Assembly: GCA_021777365.1 (NCBI GenBank)
Contig: JAJYDP010000063.1
Coordinates: 1 to 13,216, forward strand
Reading direction: 5' to 3'
DNA: 13,216 nucleotides
Source: Chloroflexota bacterium
GTDB taxonomy: Bacteria; Chloroflexota; Limnocylindria; Limnocylindrales; CSP1-4
The notes below the pieces were generated by a model, which worked only from the letters and a program-made list of their open reading frames with translations, made no database searches and had not been told where the DNA came from. Positions 1-6,671 of the stretch are shown here, piece after piece (the first letter of the stretch is position 1; each line of letters starts with the position of its first letter). The translations under genes were made by a program, and so were the position numbers.

Positions 1-110
1 GCGCATCGGATCCTGCGCCGCGATCGGGTGCATGCACCTTCAGCAGGACAGGGTGGCCGCCCGCCCTGCACAGCGATCTGCCCATGCACATCCCGCAGGA
101 CGAGCGCCCC

Positions 111-320
111 GGCGGCAGCGTGGCTGAGCCCCGGCGGCAGCGTGGCTGAGCCCCGGCGGCAGCGTGGCTGGGCCCCGGCGGCAGCGTGGCTGGCTCCGGC
201 GGCAGCGTGGCTGGCTCCGGCGGCAGCGTGGCTGGCCCCGGCGGCAGCGTGGCTGGCTCCGGCGGCAGCGGCGCTGGCGCGGCGGCAGCGTGGCTGGCGC
301 GGCGGCAGCGTGGCTGGCGA
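111..320 (-). repeat. Tandem array of ten 20-22 bp units built on a tRNA-Gln 3' tail
   Basis: Ten head-to-tail units can be counted. Each starts on the plus strand with GGCGGCAGCG, and all but one continue with TGGCTG plus a short variable spacer. Unit starts are 111, 133, 155, 177, 198, 219, 240, 261, 281 and 301. The three units farthest from the tRNA are 22 bp, the next four 21 bp and the last three 20 bp. The tenth unit runs into tRNA-Gln, so its TGGCTGGCGA is the complement of the tRNA 3' end including the encoded CCA. Read on the tRNA strand, tRNA-proximal units carry CGCCAGCCA, identical to the last nine tRNA bases, and distal units drift to GGGGCTCAGCCA. Unit 8 (261-280) is degenerate. 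The array could be transcribed as a tail on the tRNA precursor. The mixed unit lengths break any reading frame, so coding is unlikely. The second tRNA-Gln at 3482 has no such array. Confidence 0.9.
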
Positions 321-385
321 GGAAGGATTCGAACCTTCGATCTCCTGATCCAGAGTCAGGCGCCTTACCGCTTGGCCACTCGCCA
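311..385 (-). tRNA. tRNA-Gln (anticodon CUG), CCA encoded
   Basis: A full cloverleaf can be drawn: acceptor TGGCGAG/CTCGCCA, three-pair D stem GCC/GGC, anticodon stem CCTGA/TCAGG enclosing loop CTCTGGA (anticodon CTG), five-base variable loop, T stem GAAGG/CCTTC with loop TTCGAAT, discriminator G and an encoded CCA. The weak U1-A72 pair, G73 and CUG anticodon are known identity elements for bacterial GlnRS, which fits the glnS gene 270 bp away in the opposite direction. Its 3' end is continuous with the tandem array. It differs from the copy at 3482-3556 at five positions: two in the D loop, base 26 and two in the variable loop. A possible -10 (TAGGAT, complement of 400-405) lies just upstream, without a recognisable -35. 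Confidence 0.95.
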
Positions 386-656
386 GCGCAAGCCGCCGAA
401 TCCTATCGCAGGCGCCTGTCGCGAGCCCCGGGCGGAGCCGGTCGGTCCCGCCGGGCCGCCCTGTGTTAGCCTCGCCTGTGGCCGCATCGTCGGCCGTACG
501 GCGCGCCCGAACGAAGTCCCAACCCGGACAGGTGTCGCCGCCGCAGGGTGTCGCGGGAAGGACACGCGGTGACGGGGAGTTCGTCCCCTGGCGCCGGCAC
601 GGCGAGCCGTGCACGAGTCTCGTTCCAGCCAGATCAACACGGGGAGCCGCCGCAAC
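386..656. other. Intergenic region between divergent tRNA-Gln and glnS
   Basis: About 270 bases hold the 5' flanks of the divergent tRNA-Gln and glnS. I see no convincing gene, and the open frames here are GC-driven. There is no T-box core (TGGNACCGCG type), so glnS does not look T-box controlled. A GTG at 609 opens the glnS frame earlier, but it lacks a good ribosome binding site. GGGGAG at 641-646 sits 10 bases before the GTG at 657 and sets the start I prefer. Confidence 0.5.
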
Positions 657-2351
<1,695 letters not shown>

Positions 2352-2421
2352 CCGGGGCCGAGGATCGGCGGGCGAGCCGCAGCCTGCACCGACCGGCCAC
2401 CGACCCGCCGAGCGGCCCCGG
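2352..2421 (+). terminator. Two-step GC stem after glnS, possible terminator
   Basis: Directly after the glnS stop, CCGGGGCCG (2352-2360) pairs perfectly with CGGCCCCGG (2413-2421). Nested inside, CGGCGGG (2366-2372) pairs with CCCGCCG (2404-2410). That gives 16 pairs interrupted by a small asymmetric internal loop. No T-tract follows. Its place between convergent glnS and the acetyltransferase gene suggests a bidirectional transcript end or mRNA-protecting structure. Strong GC stems can also arise by chance in this composition. Confidence 0.45.
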
Positions 2422-2510
2422 ATCCGGCGACTGAGGTCGCGACGACGACCGATGCCGCCGCCCGGCTGCACGGCCCGGCTCCGGCCGACCGCGCCTCGGT
2501 CCCCCGGCGC

Positions 2511-2942
2511 CTACTCGCCCGGGCGCAGCCACTTCTCCATGAACAGGATCTCGTGCTGCGCGTAGCCGATGCGGTCGTAGAAGCCGGTGACCTCCGCGTT
2601 GTCGGGCTCCACGTGCAGGTTGACCTTCGCGCAGCCGCGGGCCCGCAGCCGCGCCTCCACCTCCGCCACCAGCCGCCGTCCGATCCCGCGGCCCTGCCAG
2701 GCCGGCGCGACCGCCAGGTGGTGCAGCCACCCGCGCCGTCCGTCGAATGTGCCGAGCAGCGCCCCCACCAGCTGGCCGTCCGCCTCGGCCACCACGAAGA
2801 GCTCCGCGTCGTGGTCGAGCGTGAGTGCCAGGCCGTCGCGCGAGTCGGAGACGGTGATCCCCAGCCCGGTCGCTCGCCAGAGCGCGATCACCGTCTCGTA
2901 GTCGGACCAGGCGAACGCGCGGAGCGTGATGGCGTCGGGCAT
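2511..2942 (-). CDS. GNAT family N-acetyltransferase
   Basis: This 143-residue protein is predicted to transfer an acetyl group from acetyl-CoA to an amine; the substrate is not evident. It is a single GNAT domain. Motif A is seen as LHHLAVAPAWQGRGIGRRLV at about 73-92, with the acetyl-CoA pyrophosphate loop QGRGIG at 83-88. Motif B is NLHVEPDNAEVTGFYDRIGY at about 108-127, a pattern common in YpeA/RimI-like members. It starts at ATG 2942 (MPDAITLRAF), where the conserved fold begins; a longer in-frame extension upstream runs through the gene remnants and is not credible. No strong Shine-Dalgarno is seen. Its start lies 10 bp downstream of the stop of the permease remnant on the same strand, so it may once have been the last gene of that operon. 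The C-terminus (FMEKWLRPGE) is complete. Confidence 0.9.
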   Translation of the reverse strand: MPDAITLRAFAWSDYETVIALWRATGLGITVSDSRDGLALTLDHDAELFVVAEADGQLVGALLGTFDGRRGWLHHLAVAPAWQGRGIGRRLVAEVEARLRARGCAKVNLHVEPDNAEVTGFYDRIGYAQHEILFMEKWLRPGE

Positions 2943-2952
2943 GGCGGCCAGT

Positions 2953-3118
2953 CTACGCAAACCTCTGCCGCACCTCCCGCCGGTACGCGATCGTGGCCAG
3001 CACGAAGAGCGCCAGCGTCCAGGCGAGCAGCCATGCGGCCGCCACGCGGGCGGGCTCATTGCCCGCGCCGAACGCACCCCAGGCCAACTGCGCGTAGTGG
3101 TACGTCGGGAGCACCGGC
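2953..3118 (-). pseudogene. C-terminal remnant of an ABC-2 type transporter permease
   Basis: The last ~55 codons of a minus-strand frame read LPTYHYAQLAWGAFG, then a hydrophobic helix (AAAWLLAWTLALFVLATIAY), then the basic tail RREVRQRFA and TAG. This is the usual ending of ABC-2 drug/polysaccharide permeases: a short amphipathic segment, the last membrane helix and a positively charged cytoplasmic tail. A normal member has about 230-280 residues and six helices, and none of the first five is present. Upstream of about 3118 the frame changes to low-complexity shadow of the plus-strand PaaX remnant. It is therefore a 5'-deleted relic. The left boundary is the stop codon; the right boundary is approximate. 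Confidence 0.6.
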
Positions 3119-3125
3119 GCCAGCG

Positions 3126-3425
3126 GCCGAGGCGTGGCCGCTCGCGAAACTGGCCACCGCGTACCGCTCGCAGGCGGCGGAGCTGCAGCGCGTCGCCGAC
3201 AGGCTCCGACTCGCCCCGCCGACGGGCGCCGACGCGGTTCGCGCGATGTGGGAGGCCATGATCCCCGTCTCCGCCACCGCGATCGAGGATCCGGTCCTGC
3301 CGGACGAGCTGCTTCCGGCGGACTGGCCCAGGTCGGAAGTGCGGGCCGCGATCGGGGCGGCCGGGATGATCCTTGGGCCTGCGGTCCTGGAGTACATCGG
3401 GCAGCTCGGGCACCTGACCCCTTGA
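3126..3425 (+). pseudogene. C-terminal remnant of a PaaX-like transcriptional regulator
   Basis: The last ~99 codons, from AEAWPLAKLATAYRS to GQLGHLTP and TGA, resemble the C-terminal domain of PaaX-family repressors: the W-P-L-x-x-L-A-x-A-Y-R entry followed by the hallmark DPVLPDELLPADWP. PaaX proteins (about 300 residues) control phenylacetate degradation and related operons through an N-terminal winged helix. That DNA-binding half and any start codon with a ribosome site are absent. Upstream of 3126 the frame continues only as shadow of the permease remnant and GNAT gene. The break point coincides, within about 10 bp, with that of the divergent permease fragment, so one deletion or rearrangement probably removed both 5' halves. 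Confidence 0.6.
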
Positions 3426-3462
3426 ACCGCGCCCCGCCGCGCTCAACCCGGGCGCCGTGGGC

Positions 3463-3468
3463 TATCAT
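3463..3468 (+). promoter_or_regulatory. Likely -10 box of the second tRNA-Gln
   Basis: TATCAT stands out in a GC-rich flank, 13 bases before the mature tRNA 5' end. This is a normal -10 position for a tRNA precursor with a short 5' leader. No good -35 is seen at 16-18 bp; CTCAAC (3442-3447) at 15 bp is the nearest weak candidate. Confidence 0.5.
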
Positions 3469-3481
3469 TCCGCACTGGCAC

Positions 3482-3556
3482 TGGCGAGTGGCCTAACGGT
3501 AAGGCACCTGACTCTGGATCAGGGGATTGAAGGTTCGAATCCTTCCTCGCCAGCCA
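3482..3556 (+). tRNA. tRNA-Gln (anticodon CUG), CCA encoded
   Basis: This is a complete cloverleaf with acceptor TGGCGAG/CTCGCCA, anticodon stem CCTGA/TCAGG, loop CTCTGGA (anticodon CTG), T arm GAAGG-TTCGAAT-CCTTC, G73 and an encoded CCA. U1-A72 and G73 again suit GlnRS. It differs from the gene at 311-385 at five of 75 positions, none in the anticodon arm, T arm or acceptor. Both copies decode only CAG, so the CAA-reading UUG isoacceptor must lie elsewhere. The 3' flank carries no tandem array. The gene overlaps the end of a minus-strand protein gene that stops inside the anticodon stem. Confidence 0.96.
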
Positions 3557-4001
3557 ACTCCCTGATCATCCGGCGCGGCTCCGGCGCGCCCAGCGCACGG
3601 TCGAGCGCCAGGGCGCCGCGTTCCACGCGCGGCAGACACGCCACCCTGGCCGCCTCGCGCACCAGTCGCCTCAGCCTGGCGGCATCGATGGCGTCCCCCG
3701 GCCGGAAGGTTCCCCGGCGGGCGCGGGGGATGCGGCCCTCCAGGAGCCCGTCCGGGTCGTCCATGAGCGAGCCGTGCACGAACCCCAGGTGGACGTGGAC
3801 CGCCTCGGGCATGATCCAGCAGAAGTACGTGGCGCGGCGTCCGGTCGGCACGTCGTAGCCGATGACCCTCCAGCCGATCCGGACGCGCTCGATCACCTCC
3901 GGCATCGCATCACGCACCACGAGCCGCAGTGCCTCGCCGATGCAGGCCATCGGCTCCGGGCAGGTCGCGAGCAGCGCCTCGGGCGGGATGACGTCGGTCA
4001 C
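3519..4001 (-). CDS. DUF1801-like (YdhG/YdeI-type) protein
   Basis: This 160-residue protein resembles the DUF1801 fold: PMACIGEALRLVVRDAMPEVIERVRIGWRVIGYD, then a strand region with YFCWIMPEAVHVHLGFVHGSL, and a C-terminal RIPRARRGTFRPGDAIDAARL segment. These match the family pattern of a Pro-Glu motif, a central sheet and a late basic motif often implicated in binding. Its biochemical role is unknown; some relatives have been linked to iron or redox stress. GTG at 4001 is the first plausible start, without an obvious Shine-Dalgarno; MACIG further in is an alternative. The last nine codons (EEGFEPSIP) are read antisense through the tRNA-Gln at 3482-3556, so the native C-terminus may have been replaced or the overlap tolerated. 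It probably shares a transcript with the small gene upstream. Confidence 0.75.
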   Translation of the reverse strand: MTDVIPPEALLATCPEPMACIGEALRLVVRDAMPEVIERVRIGWRVIGYDVPTGRRATYFCWIMPEAVHVHLGFVHGSLMDDPDGLLEGRIPRARRGTFRPGDAIDAARLRRLVREAARVACLPRVERGALALDRALGAPEPRRMIRELAGEEGFEPSIP

Positions 4002-4087
4002 GGCAGCACCGGCGCCGCACGGGGCACAGCGCCGGCAACCTGCGCGCCGGACCTCTGCCCGTATCGATGCGACATCGCTGCCCCGCG

Positions 4088-4294
4088 CTACCAGTCGACC
4101 GGCTGCGCCGGCACGGGCCGGGACGGCAGCATGAGCCACAGGCCGGCCCGCACGAGCAGGCGGCCGAGCAGGCGCCGCGGCAGCGCCGGTCGACCCGCGT
4201 GCAGGGCGGACGCCATCCGGCTCCGCGCCGCATCGCGCACCATGCGCTCGTGGTCCCGGCGGATCATCGCCAGCTGCAGTTCCGGGTCCATCAT
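4088..4294 (-). CDS. Small protein, 68 residues, function unknown
   Basis: The start is the first of two ATGs (4294), preceded by a strong GGGGGTGG ribosome binding site a few bases upstream. The protein begins MMDPELQLAMIRRDHERMVRDAA, a charged amphipathic helix. It ends with a basic-hydrophobic stretch (RRLLGRLLVRAGLWLMLPS) that could lie along or dip into the membrane. I recall similar short proteins in GC-rich bacteria with this helix plus LLVRAGLWL pattern, but know no function for them. It lies 86 bp upstream of the DUF1801-like gene on the same strand and is divergent from the WYL regulator, which makes it a possible target of that regulator. An in-frame ATG at 4363 would add 23 residues of poor composition and is not preferred. 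Confidence 0.6.
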   Translation of the reverse strand: MMDPELQLAMIRRDHERMVRDAARSRMASALHAGRPALPRRLLGRLLVRAGLWLMLPSRPVPAQPVDW

Positions 4295-4403
4295 CTCGCC
4301 ACCCCCAACGACGCCGGCAGAGGAGTGCCCGCCGCCGTTCCACGCATCCGATGGCGTCCACACTACCGGAGATACCTGACAGATCGCGGCAGGAATAGGC
4401 GGC

Positions 4404-4409
4404 TACGAT
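4404..4409 (+). promoter_or_regulatory. Likely -10 box of the WYL regulator gene (leaderless mRNA)
   Basis: TACGAT lies eight bases before the ATG at 4418, which would place transcription start at or next to the start codon. No convincing Shine-Dalgarno is present, so leaderless translation is plausible. CTGACA at 4376-4381 resembles a -35, but the 22 bp spacing is too long. Confidence 0.4.
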
Positions 4410-4417
4410 AGGGTCCC

Positions 4418-5497
4418 ATGCAGGCCAGCAGGCTCGTCTCGGTTCTCCTGCTCCTCCAGGCGCGCGGCCGGATGACCGCCCGCGACATCGCCGACGAGCT
4501 CGAGGTGTCCCTGCGGACGGTCTACCGGGACCTGGATGGGCTGGCGGCCGCCGGCATCCCGGTGTACGCAGAGCGAGGACCCGCCGGCGGATATCGCCTG
4601 GTGGACGGTTACCGCACCCGCCTCACCGGGCTCACCCCGGACGAGGCCGAGGCACTCTTCCTCTCCGGCCTGGAGGGCCCCGCCGCCCAGCTCGGGCTGG
4701 GGACGGTGCTGGCCGCGGCACAGCTCAAGGTCCTCGCCGCGCTGCCGCCAGAGCTGCGGGGCCGTGCCGCCCGGTTGCGCGAGCGCTTCCTCTTCGTCGC
4801 GCCACGCTGGTTCCAGCGCGACGAGACGGTGGACGCGCTCGCCACCGTGGCGGAAGGCGTCTGGGAGTCGCGCGAGCTCGAGATGACCTACGACGGCCCC
4901 GGGGGACCGGTCGAGCGCCGCGTCGAGCCGCTGGGACTGGTCCTGAAGGCCGGGATCTGGTACCTCGTCGCGCGACGGGACCATCTGCCGCGGACCTACC
5001 GCGTGTCGCGCATCCTGCGCGCCGCCTGCCTGCCCGGGACGTTCGAGCGTCCCGCGGGGTTCGACCTGGCCGCGCACTGGGAGGCGACCGCCGCCGCCTT
5101 CGAGGCGGGCATGCGGCCCATGGAGGTGGTGGTGCGGGTCCCGGCCGAGGCGATCCCGGACCTCGAGTACGCCACCGGGGCCGAGCTGGCGCGGAGCGGG
5201 CCGGACGGAGCCGGCGAGGCCGGCGGGATCGGGGCGGGCGGCCGGGCGACCGGGAGCGTCTCCGATGCGACCGCCGGGGAGCGGGTCGCCGGCGCCACCG
5301 GGACAGGCCGCGCCACGCGCTCGGGGACCGGCGCCTGGGTGCAGGTCGCGTTCCGGACGAGCTCCATCGAGATGGCCCACGACGACCTGCTCCGGATGGG
5401 CGCCCGGGTGGAGGTCGTCTCGCCGCCCGAGCTGCGCGAACGACTGGCGGCGACCGTCCGGGAGATGGCCGTCCGGTACGGCGTCCCAAGGCGCTGA
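4418..5497 (+). CDS. WYL-domain transcriptional regulator (DeoR/HTH_11 type)
   Basis: This 359-residue cytoplasmic DNA-binding protein probably senses a ligand or nucleic acid through its WYL domain. The N-terminal winged helix spans about 1-60, with MTARDIADELEVSLRTVYRDL as helix-turn-helix and the wing GPAGGYRLVDGY. The WYL domain follows at about 135-215; the motif itself is W181-Y182-L183 within KAGIWYLVARRD, and the domain's usual arginines are present (PRTYRVSRI). A C-terminal WCX domain starts near 233 (MEVVVRVPAEAIPDL) and resumes near 306. Between about 260 and 305 it is interrupted by a Gly/Ala/Thr-rich low-complexity insert not typical of the family. Length is otherwise normal (about 310-330 without the insert). 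The divergent small gene and the downstream epimerase gene (62 bp away) are natural candidate targets. Its ligand is unknown. Confidence 0.92.
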   Translation: MQASRLVSVLLLLQARGRMTARDIADELEVSLRTVYRDLDGLAAAGIPVYAERGPAGGYRLVDGYRTRLTGLTPDEAEALFLSGLEGPAAQLGLGTVLAAAQLKVLAALPPELRGRAARLRERFLFVAPRWFQRDETVDALATVAEGVWESRELEMTYDGPGGPVERRVEPLGLVLKAGIWYLVARRDHLPRTYRVSRILRAACLPGTFERPAGFDLAAHWEATAAAFEAGMRPMEVVVRVPAEAIPDLEYATGAELARSGPDGAGEAGGIGAGGRATGSVSDATAGERVAGATGTGRATRSGTGAWVQVAFRTSSIEMAHDDLLRMGARVEVVSPPELRERLAATVREMAVRYGVPRR

Positions 5498-5559
5498 CGG
5501 GGCACACGCCGGGGCAGGCCCGGCCCGCTACGCTGGACGCACCCGCACGGGAGACGCGC

Positions 5560-6588
5560 ATGAAGGTCCTGTTCATCGGCGGCACCGGCCTGATCAGCGG
5601 CGCCTGCACTCGGCTCGCACTTGAGCGCGGCATGGAGCTCTTCCTCCTCAACCGGGGCGGAAAGCCCGATGCAGCACCCGGTGCCACCGTCCTCGTGGCT
5701 GACGCGCACGATGAGCCGGCCGCGGAGACCGCGCTGGCGGGACATCGCTTCGACGCGGTGGTGGACTGGATCGCCTTCACCCCCGACGACGTCGAGCGCG
5801 ACCTGCGCCTCTTCCGCGGCCGCACGGACCAGTTCGTCCTGGTCAGCTCGGCCAGCGCCTACCGCAAGCCGCTGGTCGACTGGATCCTGCGCGAGGACAC
5901 GCCGCTGGCGAACCCGCACTGGGACTACTCCCGGAACAAGATCGCCTGCGAGGAGCGGCTCATGCGCGCGCTGCGGGAGGAAGGGTTCCCCGGCACCATC
6001 GTCCGGCCCTCGCTGACCTTCGGGGACACGCAGGTGCCCCTGGCCGTCAACAGCTGGGAGCGGCCGTACACCGCCATCGCCCGGGCGCGGCGCGGCGCGG
6101 CGCTCATCGTGCCGGGCGACGGCACGTCCCTCTGGACGATCACCCACAACAGCGACTTCGCGGTGGGACTGGTGGGCCTGCTGGGGCGCCCGCAGGCCGT
6201 CGGGCAGGCGTTCAACATCATGTCCGACGAGGTGCTGACCTGGGACGAGATCTACCGCCAGGTCGCCCTCGCGGCCGGCGCGGAGCCGCGCGTCGTCCAC
6301 ATCGCGTCGGACTTCATCGCGGCCTGCCTCCCCGGGATGCACGGCACGCTGCTCGGCGACAAGTCGGTGAGCGCCGTCTTCGACACCACGAAGATCCGGC
6401 GCTTCGTGCCCGACTTCCGCACCGCCACGCCGTTCGCGGAAGGGATCCGCAGGACGGTCGCCTGGTTCGACGCGGATCCCGCCCGGCAGCAGGTGGATGC
6501 CAGGCTGGACGCCCGCTGGGACCGGCTCATCGCCGCCTACCAGCGAGGGCTCGCCGGCGCGGTCGCCGCGCTGGCAGACGAGGCCTGA
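5560..6588 (+). CDS. NAD-dependent epimerase/dehydratase (extended SDR family)
   Basis: This 342-residue protein has an N-terminal Rossmann fold. The nucleotide-binding motif is GGTGLIS at 7-13, acidic DAH (about 48-50) lies in the adenine-contacting region, SSASAY is at 96-101, and the catalytic Y-x3-K is YSRNK at 123-127. The second half is the variable substrate domain (RPSLTFGD, TITHNSDFAVGLVGLLG, FNIMSDEVLTWDEIY). The pattern is closest to epimerase-like proteins of the CSP41/isoflavone-reductase-neighbour type, so it probably acts on a nucleotide sugar or related carbonyl substrate; I cannot name it. ATG at 5560 follows GGGAG (5549-5553) with six-base spacing, and TACGCT at 5529-5534 is a possible -10. 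A weak hairpin (ACCCGG 6589-6594 with CCGGGT 6605-6610) after the stop may help end transcription opposite the convergent exporter gene. Confidence 0.88.
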   Translation: MKVLFIGGTGLISGACTRLALERGMELFLLNRGGKPDAAPGATVLVADAHDEPAAETALAGHRFDAVVDWIAFTPDDVERDLRLFRGRTDQFVLVSSASAYRKPLVDWILREDTPLANPHWDYSRNKIACEERLMRALREEGFPGTIVRPSLTFGDTQVPLAVNSWERPYTAIARARRGAALIVPGDGTSLWTITHNSDFAVGLVGLLGRPQAVGQAFNIMSDEVLTWDEIYRQVALAAGAEPRVVHIASDFIAACLPGMHGTLLGDKSVSAVFDTTKIRRFVPDFRTATPFAEGIRRTVAWFDADPARQQVDARLDARWDRLIAAYQRGLAGAVAALADEA

Positions 6589-6671
6589 ACCCGGACTGCG
6601 TCGACCGGGTGGACGGGGCCCGAGCGGCAGGCGCGTCCCCACCGGGCGGTCGCCGCCGCCAGGGGGCCGGG

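Noticed and set aside
111..320. Possible CRISPR array
   Set aside because: Units are contiguous 20-22 bp copies with no unique spacers, and no cas genes are nearby.
28..348. Repeat protein (AAAWLAP/GGSVAG repeats) on the plus strand
   Set aside because: The repeats come from the tandem array, unit length changes between 20, 21 and 22 bp so no frame is kept, and the end (EEGFEPSIS) is antisense tRNA.
386..656. T-box riboswitch before glnS
   Set aside because: No T-box core sequence or specifier stem could be found.
2943..3446. N-terminal extension of the GNAT protein
   Set aside because: The open frame continues upstream of ATG 2942, but it is shadow sequence over the permease and PaaX remnants.
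3482..3556. Integration site of a genomic island at tRNA-Gln
   Set aside because: No integrase gene and no partial direct repeat of the tRNA 3' end are seen; the other tRNA copy is inverted and complete.
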